This document shows positions 25,932 to 33,694 of a DNA stretch of 49,981 nucleotides, in pieces. This DNA comes from an uncultured Lachnospiraceae bacterium (GTDB lineage: Bacteria > Bacillota > Clostridia > Lachnospirales > Lachnospiraceae). The stretch covers positions 1-49,981 of the forward strand of contig CANQTH010000010.1 in assembly GCA_947626795.1 (NCBI GenBank). The letters are read 5' to 3'. The notes beneath the pieces are model-generated. The model made no database searches. It was not told where the DNA came from and worked only from the letters and a program-made list of their open reading frames with translations. How positions within the stretch are numbered: the stretch's first letter is position 1; each line of letters begins with the position of its first letter. The position numbers and the translations under genes were made by a program.

Positions 25932-27605
25932 ATGGAAGACGAAGTAGTTTCCAAGAATTTTATCGAGCAGGCGATCGAGGAGGACATCCGGGAGGGGCAT
26001 TGCGAGACAGTGCGGACGCGTTTCCCGCCGGAGCCGAACGGCTATCTCCATATTGGGCATGCCAAGTCCATTTTACTCAATTACGGCCTGGCGAAAAAAT
26101 ACCACGGCGAGTTTAATATGCGCTTTGACGATACGAACCCGACGAAGGAAAAGACGGAATTTGTGGAGTCTATTTTAGAAGACATCCGGTGGCTGGGGGC
26201 GGATTGGGGAGATCGCCTTTTTTTTGCATCGGATTATTTCGGGCAGATGTACGAGGCTGCCGTAAAGCTGATCAAGAAAGGGAAGGCGTACGTTTCCGAC
26301 CTGACCGCGGACCAGATCCGGGAATACCGCGGGACGCTCACCGAGTCGGGGAAGGAAGACCCCAACGCGTGGCGCGGCGTGGAAGAGAACCTGCGGCTGT
26401 TTGAGGAGATGAAGGACGGGAAGTACCAGGACGGGGAGATGGTGCTGCGCGCCAGGATCGACATGGCCTCCCCGAACATCAATATGCGCGACCCGGTCCT
26501 TTACCGCGTGGCGCACATGACCCACCACAATACCGGGGACCGCTGGTGCATTTATCCGATGTATGATTTCGCGCATCCGATTGAGGATGCGATCGAGGGC
26601 GTCAGCCATTCAATCTGCACGCTGGAATTTGAGGATCACAGGCCGCTGTACGACTGGGTGGTGCGCGAGCTGGAATACGAGAGGCCGCCCAGGCAGATCG
26701 AGTTCGCGAAGCTGTATCTGACGAACGTCGTGACGGGGAAGCGGTATATCAAGAAATTAGTGGAAGAGAAGATCGTCGACGGATGGGACGACCCCAGGCT
26801 TGTGTCGATCGCGGCGCTGCGCCGCCGGGGCTTCACGCCGGAATCCATCCAGCGGTTCGTGGAGCTTTGCGGGGTATCCAAGGCGAACAGCTCCGTGGAT
26901 TATGCCATGCTGGAATACTGCATCCGCGAGGACTTGAAGCTGAAGCGTTCCCGCATGATGGTCGTCTTAGACCCGATCAAGCTCGTGATCGACAATTACC
27001 CGGAAGGCCGGGTGGAGTACCTGGATGCGGCGAACAACCTGGAGAACGAGGAGCTTGGGACGCGCAAGATCCCGTTTGGCAGGGAATTGTACATTGAGCG
27101 CGAGGATTTCATGGAAGAGCCGCCGAAAAAATATTTCCGCCTGTTCCCGGGGAACGAGGTGCGCCTGATGCACGCTTATTTTGTGAAGTGCGAGAGCTTC
27201 CGAAAGGATGCGGACGGGAACGTCGTGGAGGTGCATTGCACGTACGATCCGGAGACGAAGGCCGGGAGCGGCTTTACCGGGCGCAAGGTGAAAGGGACGA
27301 TCCATTGGGCGCCCGTTGAAGGCGCGGTGCAGTGCGAGGCGCGCCTGTATGAGAACCTGGTGGACGAGGAAAAAGGAGTATACAATAAGGAAGACGGGAG
27401 CCTGAACTTAAATCCCGACTCCTTAAAAATAGTAAAGGGATGTTACGCGGAACCCGCGCTGGCGGAGGCGAAGCCTTATGACAGCTACCAGTTTGTCAGG
27501 CAGGGATTTTTCTGCGCGGACGCGAAGGACTCGAAGCCGGACGCGCTGGTGTTCAACCGGATCGTCTCGCTGAAGAGTTCCTACAAGCTGCCGACGCAGA
27601 AATAG
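25932..27605 (+). CDS. glnS: Glutamine--tRNA ligase
   Basis: Class I synthetase charging tRNA-Gln directly. The ATG at 25932 is 5 nt after AGGAGGG; the frame is open further 5' but without a ribosome site. The 557-residue protein has [17 protein letters not shown] (HIGH at residues 40-43), [10 protein letters not shown], the GlnRS-specific [19 protein letters not shown] and a two-barrel anticodon-binding region ([13 protein letters not shown] onward), matching E. coli GlnRS in length and order. The KMSKS-like motif, VMSKR in E. coli, appears as VVTGKR here. Most Firmicutes make Gln-tRNA by transamidation, so an intact GlnRS is worth noting. Confidence 0.95.
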   Translation: MEDEVVSKNFIEQAIEEDIREGHCETVRTRFPPEPNGYLHIGHAKSILLNYGLAKKYHGEFNMRFDDTNPTKEKTEFVESILEDIRWLGADWGDRLFFASDYFGQMYEAAVKLIKKGKAYVSDLTADQIREYRGTLTESGKEDPNAWRGVEENLRLFEEMKDGKYQDGEMVLRARIDMASPNINMRDPVLYRVAHMTHHNTGDRWCIYPMYDFAHPIEDAIEGVSHSICTLEFEDHRPLYDWVVRELEYERPPRQIEFAKLYLTNVVTGKRYIKKLVEEKIVDGWDDPRLVSIAALRRRGFTPESIQRFVELCGVSKANSSVDYAMLEYCIREDLKLKRSRMMVVLDPIKLVIDNYPEGRVEYLDAANNLENEELGTRKIPFGRELYIEREDFMEEPPKKYFRLFPGNEVRLMHAYFVKCESFRKDADGNVVEVHCTYDPETKAGSGFTGRKVKGTIHWAPVEGAVQCEARLYENLVDEEKGVYNKEDGSLNLNPDSLKIVKGCYAEPALAEAKPYDSYQFVRQGFFCADAKDSKPDALVFNRIVSLKSSYKLPTQK

Positions 27606-27647
27606 CGGCACGTTCAGGTCATGGTGTAAGAGATAGGAGGAAGAAAG

Positions 27648-28508
27648 ATGAGTTTGTTTTCGGGATTGGAAAAGTTTGGCTTGAAATTTTCAAATTCCAT
27701 GGAGCTGTTTGAGGAAGAGAAAAAGGATGCCGGGAAGAAGGACGGAAAGGAAGCGGAAGCGAAGATCCCTACGGAAGAGGAGTTCCTTTTGGAAAAGACG
27801 GTGCGCTGCAAGATCTGCGACGAGGTATTTAAGACCAAGACGATCAAGAGCGGGAGGCTCAAAAGGCTGGAGCCGGATCGCGACCTGCGCCCGAGGTACC
27901 AGTACATGGATACGTTAAAGTACGACATCACATCCTGCCCGTTTTGCGGGTACACGGCGACGAACCGCAATTTTGAGCAGATCACGTCCGGGCAGGCGAA
28001 GCTGATCCGGGAGCAGATCTCTTCCCAATTCAAGCGGGGGAGCGTGGAGGAAGCCCCGATCTATACATACGACATGGCGGTCGACCGCTATAAGCTGTCT
28101 TTGGCGAACGACATCGTGAAGCGCGCGAAGGCCAGCGAGAAGGCGTACACCTGCTTAAAGCTGTCCTGGCTGCTGCGCGGGAAGGCGGAGACGATGCCGG
28201 AGGGGACGCCGGAGGAGAAAAAGGCGAAGGAAGAGTGCAGGAAAGAGGAAGAGACGTTTTACCAGCAGGCGTACGACGGGTTCATGAAGGCGATCTCGCA
28301 GGAATCCTTCCCGATGTGCGGGTTAGATCAAAGCACGGTGGATTACCTTCTGGCCTATATGTCCTATCATTTTAAGAAATACGACGTTGCGGCGAAATTC
28401 CTGGCGAGCGTTTTGACGTCCCAGGTGGCGAGCCGCCGGATGAAAGATCTGGCGCATGATTTGAAAGAAGAGATCATGGCTGATATGAAGAAAAACAATA
28501 CCCCATAG
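27648..28508 (+). CDS. DUF2225 family protein
   Basis: A 286-residue soluble protein. After a charged start (residues ~1-50) it has two CxxC pairs (CKICDEVF, ~55; CPFCGYTA, ~98) that probably form one zinc-binding unit, followed by a helical, TPR-like region of ~180 residues with YDMAVDRYKLSLAND and YQQAYDGFMKAISQ. This order is typical of the uncharacterised DUF2225 family of Clostridia. It follows glnS by 42 nt with a GGAGGAAG site and is probably cotranscribed. No function is known. Confidence 0.85.
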   Translation: MSLFSGLEKFGLKFSNSMELFEEEKKDAGKKDGKEAEAKIPTEEEFLLEKTVRCKICDEVFKTKTIKSGRLKRLEPDRDLRPRYQYMDTLKYDITSCPFCGYTATNRNFEQITSGQAKLIREQISSQFKRGSVEEAPIYTYDMAVDRYKLSLANDIVKRAKASEKAYTCLKLSWLLRGKAETMPEGTPEEKKAKEECRKEEETFYQQAYDGFMKAISQESFPMCGLDQSTVDYLLAYMSYHFKKYDVAAKFLASVLTSQVASRRMKDLAHDLKEEIMADMKKNNTP

Positions 28509-28524
28509 CCTTTGCTATGGGGTA
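28499..28524 (+). terminator. Hairpin at the end of the DUF2225 gene
   Basis: TACCCCATAGC (28499-28509) pairs with GCTATGGGGTA (28514-28524), overlapping the stop codon. No T-run follows, so termination may be weak or may rely on element D just after it. It closely resembles the rpsO hairpin at 33626. Confidence 0.55.
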
Positions 28525-28541
28525 AACTGGTATTAAGGCGT

Positions 28542-28645
28542 CCGTTCAGCCCGGGGCTTTGCATTTGTTGCAAAGTCCATGGAGATACGAGGGTTCAGCC
28601 AGGCGGGAAGCCGGGGGCCGGCCCGTTACGGCTGAACGGTTATAG
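28542..28645 (+). repeat. Dispersed GTTCAGCC element, composite copy D
   Basis: CCGTTCAGCCCGGGGCTTTGC ... GCAAAGTCC (28542-28578) is a left half like element F. TTCAGCCAGGCGGG ... CGTTACGGCTGAACGGTTA (28593-28641) is a second short palindrome like element H. The two halves seem to be neighbouring or rearranged copies, filling the gap before the lipoprotein gene. Confidence 0.7.
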
Positions 28646-28718
28646 GAAGCAGGAAAATCGCCGTCCCGGCTGCGTTTGGGACGCCGGGCGGCAGTCGCAA
28701 GCCATGAGGAGGAGTAGC

Positions 28719-29774
28719 ATGAGGAAGAGATCGTGGATCTTGGGGTTGGCGGCCGCGCTTGCGGTTCTGCCGGGCTGCGCGTTGGGGCAGCCGCAGGGAA
28801 GCGGCGTGGCGGAAGAGATTGGGGCGCGGCCCCAGGCAGGGGATAACGAAAGCTGGGAAGCGCGGGAAAGCGGGGCGGAAACAAAAGCCCAGCCGGAAGC
28901 GCAGGGAAGCGTGACAGGAACGCAGGCGGGAACGGAAGCCGCGCCGGAAGCGCAGGGAAGCGTGACGGGAGGTCAGGCGGAAGATGACGTCCAGCCGGAA
29001 GCGCAGGGAAGCGTGACGGGAGGTCAGGCGGAAGATGACGTCCAGCCGGAAGCGCAGGGAAGCATGACAGGAACGCAGGCGGAAACTGGCGCGCAGCCGG
29101 AGCGCGAGGATTACCGTGAGGTGATGGAGGCGGCACGGAAAGCGATCGAGGCGGACGACGCCGACGCGCTGGATCGGCTGCAGGAGAGCGAGGAAGGGAA
29201 GGCCCTGGCCCGAGCGGCGGAAGCGGAAGAGAGCGGGAGCGTCCTGTATTTCCCCGATGGGAATGAGGATGGGGACGGCACGGGCGTCGGGTTTTACACG
29301 TTTGACGAATGCGACTGCGTCCAGTGGTATTATGGGGATTATGCGCAGGGGAAGCGCGAGGGGCGCGGCATCTGGTATTATGTGAGCAGCCAGACGGAGG
29401 ACGGCAGCCTGTACCAGGAAGTGTACGAGGGGGACTGGAAAGGCGACGCCCCGAATGGGAAAGGCCGCCAGCAGATCCGCTCTGGCGGAACCGTGGAGGC
29501 GGATCAGGAGTATAAGGTGAAAAACGGGCTGTTCTACGGGACGTACGAGATCCGGGACACGTTAGAGGACGGGACGGAAGTAAGCGGGTCGTATAAGCTG
29601 AAAAAAGGGAAATACGAGACGATCCCGGACGCGGAATTGGAAGCGAGCCATTTTGAAGTGCCGGACGGCCCGCATCTTGCGATCGCGTTTTTGTACGATG
29701 AATTTGGGACGGCCCGAAGCTGCAAGTTCATCGGCGCGGCGGACGCGACGAAGGGGGTCAAGCATTTCTATTAA
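28719..29774 (+). CDS. Lipoprotein with 17-residue repeats and MORN-like C-terminal domain
   Basis: The ATG at 28719 is preceded by AGGAGG; the open frame further upstream is non-coding repeat. The 351-residue product has a lipoprotein signal peptide (MRKRSWILGLAAALAVLPGC, lipobox LPGC, Cys20). Next comes a disordered Gln/Glu/Gly-rich stretch that includes four 17-residue repeats of the PEAQGSVTGGQAEDDVQ type, then a helical segment (REVMEAARKAIEADDADAL), and a C-terminal part with MORN-like units (YYGDYAQGKREGRGIWYY, YEGDWKGDAPNGKGRQ). It should be anchored on the outer face of the membrane. Function unknown; no partner gene is obvious. Confidence 0.75.
   Translation: MRKRSWILGLAAALAVLPGCALGQPQGSGVAEEIGARPQAGDNESWEARESGAETKAQPEAQGSVTGTQAGTEAAPEAQGSVTGGQAEDDVQPEAQGSVTGGQAEDDVQPEAQGSMTGTQAETGAQPEREDYREVMEAARKAIEADDADALDRLQESEEGKALARAAEAEESGSVLYFPDGNEDGDGTGVGFYTFDECDCVQWYYGDYAQGKREGRGIWYYVSSQTEDGSLYQEVYEGDWKGDAPNGKGRQQIRSGGTVEADQEYKVKNGLFYGTYEIRDTLEDGTEVSGSYKLKKGKYETIPDAELEASHFEVPDGPHLAIAFLYDEFGTARSCKFIGAADATKGVKHFY
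28893..29096 (+). repeat. 51-bp in-frame tandem repeat, four copies (lipoprotein stalk)
   Basis: Units of 51 bp start at 28893, 28944, 28995 and 29046 and encode PEAQGSVTG followed by 8 variable residues. Copies 2 and 3 are identical or nearly so over the unit, pointing to recent duplication. Confidence 0.9.
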
Positions 29775-29803
29775 GCGCAAAGTTCTGGGCTAAACTGTTA
29801 CGG
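29775..29803 (+). repeat. Dispersed GTTCAGCC element, right-end fragment E
   Basis: GCGCAAAGTTCTGGGCTAAACTGTTACGG begins at the base after the lipoprotein stop codon and matches the right end of copies B and C with a few changes. The left half is absent. Confidence 0.7.
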
Positions 29804-29828
29804 TTATTACAAAAATGTTACAAAAATC

Positions 29829-29857
29829 TTGACAGAAGGACATGATATTGCTATAAT
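29829..29857 (+). promoter_or_regulatory. Consensus sigma-A promoter of the NlpC/P60 gene
   Basis: TTGACA (29829-29834), 17 nt, TATAAT (29852-29857), a perfect match, 25 nt after fragment E. Leader of about 70 nt. Confidence 0.88.
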
Positions 29858-29934
29858 TGCAGGCGTAGGGGCCGCGGCAGGCGCGGCGGCAGAGATTTGG
29901 GACAAAGGAAAAAGCAAAAGTTCGGGAGGTCAAG

Positions 29935-31065
29935 ATGAGAGATAAAGTTACAAAAGTGATCGCAGGATGTGTCGCAGGGGCAGTTGTATTCGGGATGGCG
30001 CAGATCCCGGTCATGGCGTCCGGCAATGTGGAAGCGGGGGTCATGGCAGTGTTCGGGGACAGCCTCGCGAGCGGCGGGGAGATCGGCCATCTGTCGGAGG
30101 TTTCGGCGTCCGCGGATTCTGAAAAAGAAGCGAAGAGCGGCAAGGAAGCGGAAAACGATAAGAAAGCGAAAGATAACAAGAAAGAAAAGGCTGAGAAAAA
30201 GGCGAAGAAGGAAGGAACTGACAAGATCTGCGGCTATACAAACCTCGGGATCGCGGACGTGGAGAACCATCTGAACATCCGGGAGAATCCAGGGGAGGAA
30301 AACGATCTGGTAGGGGAATTGCCAGTGGACGGGGGATGCGAGATCCTTTCGCAGGAAGGCGACTGGTATAAGATACAGTCCGGGGAAGTGACCGGGTATG
30401 TCAAGGGCGAGTTCCTGCTGACGGGGAAAGCGGCGAAAAAGCGCGCCAAGGAAGTGAAGTCCACGGTGGCGACGTCCCTGACGCAGACGCTGAACGCGAG
30501 GGTCGAGCCGAACACGGACTGCACGATCTGGACGACGATCGCGGAAGGGGAAGAGCTTCATGTCGTGGAAGACATGGGAGACTGGGTGAAAGTGGAGATC
30601 GACGGGGACGAGTGCTACGTCGCGAGCGAGTATGTCGAATTGTCCGAGCAGCTCCCCAAGGCGATGACGATGACGGAAGTCCGTTACGGCGAGGGCGTGT
30701 CTGACGTGCGCGTGGATATGATCCAGTATGCCTGCCAGTTTGTGGGCAACCGTTACGTATGGGGCGGGACAAGCCTGACGAACGGCGTGGACTGCTCCGG
30801 GTTCACCATGCGGATTTATGAGAAATACGGGGTCTACCTGCCGCATTCTTCCAGCGCGCAGGCCGGGTGCGGATGGAGCGTCAGCCCGTCCGAGGCGAAG
30901 CCGGGCGACCTGTTCTTCTATGGGAGCGGCAGCAGCATCAGCCATGTGGCGATGTATATCGGGAACGGACAGGTCGTACACGCAAGCTCGGCAAGGACCG
31001 GGATCAAGATATCCAACGCGTTTTACCGTAACCCGATCTGCGTAAGGCGCTACATCAGCGATTAA
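29935..31065 (+). CDS. Secreted SH3-domain NlpC/P60 peptidoglycan hydrolase
   Basis: Cell-wall endopeptidase of the C40 family. The 376-residue protein has a signal peptide (residues 1-28, ending PVMAS), a Lys/Glu-rich stretch (~60-95), two bacterial SH3 domains (~105-163 with LNIRENPG; ~180-237 with LNARVEPNTDC) and a C-terminal NlpC/P60 domain with Cys287 (DCSGF), His337 (SHVAMYIG) and His349 (VVHAS). Such enzymes cut between D-Glu and diamino acid in stem peptides during wall turnover or daughter-cell separation. GGGAGG precedes the ATG; it is monocistronic under a perfect promoter and is followed 8 nt after its stop by repeat F. Confidence 0.92.
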   Translation: MRDKVTKVIAGCVAGAVVFGMAQIPVMASGNVEAGVMAVFGDSLASGGEIGHLSEVSASADSEKEAKSGKEAENDKKAKDNKKEKAEKKAKKEGTDKICGYTNLGIADVENHLNIRENPGEENDLVGELPVDGGCEILSQEGDWYKIQSGEVTGYVKGEFLLTGKAAKKRAKEVKSTVATSLTQTLNARVEPNTDCTIWTTIAEGEELHVVEDMGDWVKVEIDGDECYVASEYVELSEQLPKAMTMTEVRYGEGVSDVRVDMIQYACQFVGNRYVWGGTSLTNGVDCSGFTMRIYEKYGVYLPHSSSAQAGCGWSVSPSEAKPGDLFFYGSGSSISHVAMYIGNGQVVHASSARTGIKISNAFYRNPICVRRYISD

Positions 31066-31073
31066 GAGAAAAG

Positions 31074-31126
31074 AACAGTTCAGCCCAGGACTTTGCGCTT
31101 GCTGCAAAGTCCGGCTGAACTGTTAC
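31074..31126 (+). repeat. Dispersed GTTCAGCC element, minimal complete copy F
   Basis: The simplest complete copy, 53 bp: AACAGTTCAGCC at the left, GGCTGAACTGTT at the right (12-bp perfect complement), and inside GGACTTTGC-gcttgct-GCAAAGTCC (9 bp). The whole folds into one long hairpin, followed by TACTCTTCTT. It starts 8 nt after the stop of the NlpC/P60 gene. Confidence 0.95.
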
Positions 31127-31131
31127 TCTTC

Positions 31132-31161
31132 TTGACAGATCCCATCCATGCTCTTTATAAT
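31132..31161 (+). promoter_or_regulatory. Sigma-A promoter feeding a decayed gene
   Basis: TTGACA (31132-31137), 18 nt, TATAAT (31156-31161), 5 nt after element F and followed by AGGAGG and an ATG at 31185. All expression signals are intact although the gene is not. Confidence 0.8.
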
Positions 31162-31184
31162 GGTAAAAAACACAGGAGGATATC

Positions 31185-31470
31185 ATGAACGGGATTAGAA
31201 CATACATTTACTTATAACGGCAAGTCCCAAAAGCCGTCTGTCACGGTAAAGGACAGCAAGGGCAACGCCCTGAGATCCGGCACGGACCACACGGTGAAAT
31301 ACCCAGGTGGCTGCAAGGACGTGGGAATCTATACCGTGACCGTCACCTTCCAGGGCAATTATTCCGGCACGATGAAAGCCTCCTTTACGATCGCGCCGAA
31401 AGGGCAGAACCGATTTTTGGATTCTGCCCTTGCTGTATATAGGGATCTTTTTTCAGACGCTATCCAGTAG
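31185..31470 (+). pseudogene. Remnant of a surface protein with Ig-like repeats
   Basis: The ATG at 31185 reads only MNGIRTYIYL before a stop. In another frame from about 31204 the sequence encodes FTYNGKSQKPSVTVKD ... SGTDHTVKY ... VGIYTVTVTFQGNYSGTM ... FTIAPKG, one complete-looking Ig-like/filament repeat of the kind found in large Lachnospiraceae cell-wall proteins, continuing to a TAG at 31468. This looks like an internal deletion joining the promoter and start of a big surface-protein gene to its last domain. AAGGGCAGAA/TTCTGCCCTT (31400-31431) forms a hairpin inside the 3' part. Confidence 0.75.
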
Positions 31471-31481
31471 AAAGATTTTGC

Positions 31482-31510
31482 TTGACAGGACATTTCTGTG
31501 ACATTATAAT
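31482..31510 (+). promoter_or_regulatory. Consensus sigma-A promoter upstream of the AT-rich cassette
   Basis: TTGACA (31482-31487), 17 nt, TATAAT (31505-31510), a perfect match. The predicted leader to the first cassette gene is about 280 nt of AT-rich sequence in which I see no gene. The base composition changes sharply at about this point. Confidence 0.85.
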
Positions 31511-31798
31511 AGTGAATAAGGTGATAAGCATTATACAATATATTGGCATAAAATAAATGTGGAATACTAAATATAGCATTAAAAAAGAGAAACAACGTAT
31601 ATATTGTATATCATTTTTATAAAAAGAACAAGCATTTTGAATGTATAATTTGTATTATGAGGGATAAATAGTGCGAATGAAGAGTTTGTGCATAAATTAT
31701 AATAAAAGGAACATAAGTAGTAAAGGATAGAACTTTATTACTTGTGTTTCTTTTGTGTTGATAAAAATATTTTGAAGGGAAATAGTGTTAAAGTACAT

Positions 31799-32248
31799 AT
31801 GAATAATAATCAGACTTTATATGATGACTGGGTAGTTGATTTTAGAAAAATACTTATTTGTTTTGGGATAATTTTATTAAGTGCAATTCCTAGTTTGGGA
31901 GAATCAAAAGCGTTCGCAATTGCCATACTGGTACAAAGTGCAAGTAATATAGATAGTTATTGGGATTTTCTGAAGGAACAAAGAATATGTCGACCATTAA
32001 AAAGAATGTTAATATGGCTTGTGGTTTTATCTTTTGTAGCAGGTGTAACTTCTTTATTAAGTTTAGGAAGTGTTCAAAGTTATTTTGAAATTGAAAAGTT
32101 TGGATATTTAATTAAAGCGCTGATTTTGTTGGCGGTTTCTTTTCCGATAGTATTATTGGTTACGGATAGTAGGATAAATCAACTCAGTGAAGAAGATGAA
32201 TATTTAACAGATTACGATCAAGATGGGGGTGAAGAAGATGAATTATAA
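31799..32248 (+). CDS. Unknown membrane protein, AT-rich cassette gene 1
   Basis: Not recognised. From the ATG at 31799 the product is 149 residues. It has three likely membrane helices (ILICFGIILLSAIPSLG, ~residues 17-33; MLIWLVVLSFVAGVTSLLSLG, ~67-87; YLIKALILLAVSFPIVLLV, ~102-120) and an acidic cytoplasmic tail (EEDEYLTDYDQDGGEEDEL). The frame is open back to a TTG at 31742, and no good ribosome site marks either start. GC content of the cassette is about 27-30% in sampled lines, against about 60% on both sides, so it came from elsewhere or is kept apart from local base drift. Its stop overlaps gene 2 by 11 nt. Confidence 0.65.
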   Translation: MNNNQTLYDDWVVDFRKILICFGIILLSAIPSLGESKAFAIAILVQSASNIDSYWDFLKEQRICRPLKRMLIWLVVLSFVAGVTSLLSLGSVQSYFEIEKFGYLIKALILLAVSFPIVLLVTDSRINQLSEEDEYLTDYDQDGGEEDEL

Positions 32249-32546
32249 TATTTGGACTGCAATTTGTGTAGTTGTTATATTGATTATTGCGAGTTTAGTG
32301 TGGAATCGTTTTTTTGTATCTTATTTAAAAAAAAGTGAAAATAATAAATCAAAGCATAAAGTTATGGAAAAGAAAGCAGTATTGAATTTAGTAAATCCCA
32401 CTATATGTTTAGGGAATTTTTGTGTTATGTGCTTAATTTTATTAAGCAATACAGATGATGAAATTTCAGATACGTTGGATTACATTAAGCCATCTAAATG
32501 TATAAATAATTTATTGGAGAAAATAAATGAACAAGCAAGAATTTAA
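32238..32546 (+). CDS. Unknown small membrane protein, AT-rich cassette gene 2
   Basis: Not recognised. The 102-residue product has an N-terminal membrane helix (IWTAICVVVILIIASLVW, ~residues 4-21), a short Lys/Asn/Ser-rich stretch, a second hydrophobic stretch (LVNPTICLGNFCVMCLILLS, ~53-72) and a polar tail. The ATG at 32238 has GGGGGTGAA just upstream; an in-frame ATG at 32223 is less well placed. It overlaps gene 1 by 11 nt and gene 3 by 20 nt, which indicates coupled translation and a shared function. Confidence 0.6.
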   Translation: MNYNIWTAICVVVILIIASLVWNRFFVSYLKKSENNKSKHKVMEKKAVLNLVNPTICLGNFCVMCLILLSNTDDEISDTLDYIKPSKCINNLLEKINEQARI

Positions 32547-33108
32547 AAAATTGTGGGATAACTGTATTATTCCTTCTTTTGAGGTATTGCAAAAACACGA
32601 TTCAACAATATATATGAGAAATGGAAGTTTTGATTCTTTATGTAGATGCTATAATGATATAAAAAATAGCACAAAGAGACTTTTTATAAAACCAGGAACA
32701 GATGTAAAACTTGATAGACATAAAATAGCGGCATGTTTGGCAAAGGCTATTGTTATGGAGAAGCCTATCAGTAAAGAAGTAGTTGATGAATATACTGGGA
32801 CAGAAGAAGAGTTCTTATTGGTTAATGAGGCATTAGCATTTGCAGTTTCTTTATCGATATTAAGAGCATATATAGAATTGAAGTTGAAAAATAGAGTGAG
32901 TGAGTTTGTTTCCCGGGAGGATGCATATAGGAAGATTTGTGAGCAGGATTTCATTTTCCCAGATACAATAATGGGAGTAAATTATGAAGTGTCAGTTTGT
33001 TGGGCATGGCATCATAATATTATAAATGGAAATTTTGATGTATTGGGAACAGCGAATTTATTCTTTATGATTGAAAATTATGCAGTAGAAGCATACAGTA
33101 ATAGATAA
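32527..33108 (+). CDS. Unknown soluble protein, AT-rich cassette gene 3
   Basis: Not recognised. A 193-residue soluble, mostly helical protein with no signal peptide or membrane helix. Notable segments: FDSLCRCYNDIKNSTKRLFIKPGTD (split by the eye at ~34-58), DRHKIAACLAKAI (~61-73), EEFLLVNEALAFAVSLSI (~90-107) and VCWAWHHNI (~160). The DRHK and WHH residues could be a catalytic or metal site, but that is only a guess. TTGGAGAAA precedes the ATG, inside gene 2. It ends 6 nt before repeat element G. Two membrane proteins plus one soluble protein in an acquired AT-rich operon fits a defence or contact module, but no known family is evident. Confidence 0.65.
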   Translation: MNKQEFKKLWDNCIIPSFEVLQKHDSTIYMRNGSFDSLCRCYNDIKNSTKRLFIKPGTDVKLDRHKIAACLAKAIVMEKPISKEVVDEYTGTEEEFLLVNEALAFAVSLSILRAYIELKLKNRVSEFVSREDAYRKICEQDFIFPDTIMGVNYEVSVCWAWHHNIINGNFDVLGTANLFFMIENYAVEAYSNR

Positions 33109-33114
33109 GATTTT

Positions 33115-33152
33115 GTAACAGTTCAGCCCAGGGTGTTTGTCCTGGATTAAGG
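33115..33152 (+). repeat. Dispersed GTTCAGCC element, left-end copy G
   Basis: GTAACAGTTCAGCCCAGG, then a small hairpin CCAGG-gtgtttgt-CCTGG. The first 16 bases from AACAGTTC match copy F, so the pseudogene and AT-rich cassette lie between two copies in the same orientation. It starts 6 nt after the stop of cassette gene 3. Confidence 0.75.
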
Positions 33153-33169
33153 GAAAAGAAAATAATTCC

Positions 33170-33198
33170 TTTACAACCCGGGACGCCTGTGCTATAAT
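33170..33198 (+). promoter_or_regulatory. Sigma-A promoter of rpsO-pnp
   Basis: TTTACA (33170-33175), 17 nt, TATAAT (33193-33198), 17 nt after element G. Predicted transcript start near 33205. Confidence 0.85.
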
Positions 33199-33204
33199 GT
33201 CTTT

Positions 33205-33340
33205 TGGTCGATGCCGCGGGAAGGCGGCCGGCATAAGTTGGGAAGCCCATATTCAGCAAATGGACGCTCCGACCATTGCTTAATATCCCATGGGCCGAAG
33301 GGCCATCGGGCGGTAGATCATTAAAGGAGGTTATCATCAT
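33205..33340 (+). other. Long rpsO leader, possible S15 autoregulatory RNA
   Basis: About 135 nt of GC-rich, non-coding leader with several complementary GC blocks (GCCGCGGGAAGGCGGCCGGC, CCCATGGGCCGAAGGGCCATC) before AAAGGAGG and the rpsO start. S15 is known to bind structured leaders of its own mRNA in several bacteria, including Bacillaceae. I have not derived a confident three-way-junction fold here. Confidence 0.45.
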
Positions 33341-33607
33341 ATGATAGCAAAGGAAAAGAAACAGGCAATCATAGCAGAATACGGAAGGACGCCGGGCGAC
33401 ACAGGCTCGCCGGAGGTTCAGGTCGCGATCCTGACGGCAAGGATCCAGGAGCTGACCGAGCATCTGAAGCAGAATCCGAAGGATCATCATTCCAGGCGTG
33501 GGCTTTTGAAGATGGTAGGCCAGAGGCGCGGTATGCTTGCATATTTGAAGAAGAGAGATATTGAAAGGTATCGTACTTTGATCGAGCGTTTGGGGATCAG
33601 GAAGTAG
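33341..33607 (+). CDS. rpsO: 30S ribosomal protein S15
   Basis: Primary 16S rRNA-binding protein of the small-subunit platform. The 88-residue product has the standard family features: [20 protein letters not shown] (~residues 13-32), [19 protein letters not shown] (~38-56) and [24 protein letters not shown] at the end. AAAGGAGG lies upstream of the ATG. It is followed by pnp in the classic rpsO-pnp order. Confidence 0.98.
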   Translation: MIAKEKKQAIIAEYGRTPGDTGSPEVQVAILTARIQELTEHLKQNPKDHHSRRGLLKMVGQRRGMLAYLKKRDIERYRTLIERLGIRK

Positions 33608-33625
33608 TTCCTTTCTTTGAGGGCG

Positions 33626-33663
33626 AATACCCCGTAGTTTGCTACGGGGTATTTAAGTTTTTG
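33626..33663 (+). terminator. Hairpin between rpsO and pnp, probably a partial terminator
   Basis: AATACCCCGTAG (33626-33637) pairs with CTACGGGGTATT (33642-33653), followed by TAAGTTTTT. In this operon part of the transcription must continue into pnp, for which no separate promoter is visible. The hairpin is similar to the one at 28499. Confidence 0.65.
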
Positions 33664-33694
33664 AGGATCGCGGACTGGGCAGGAGGAAGAAAAT

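Noticed and set aside
31185..31217. MNGIRTYIYL as a real small peptide gene
   Set aside because: Good promoter and ribosome site, but the adjoining Ig-like fragment in another frame makes a broken larger gene the simpler explanation.
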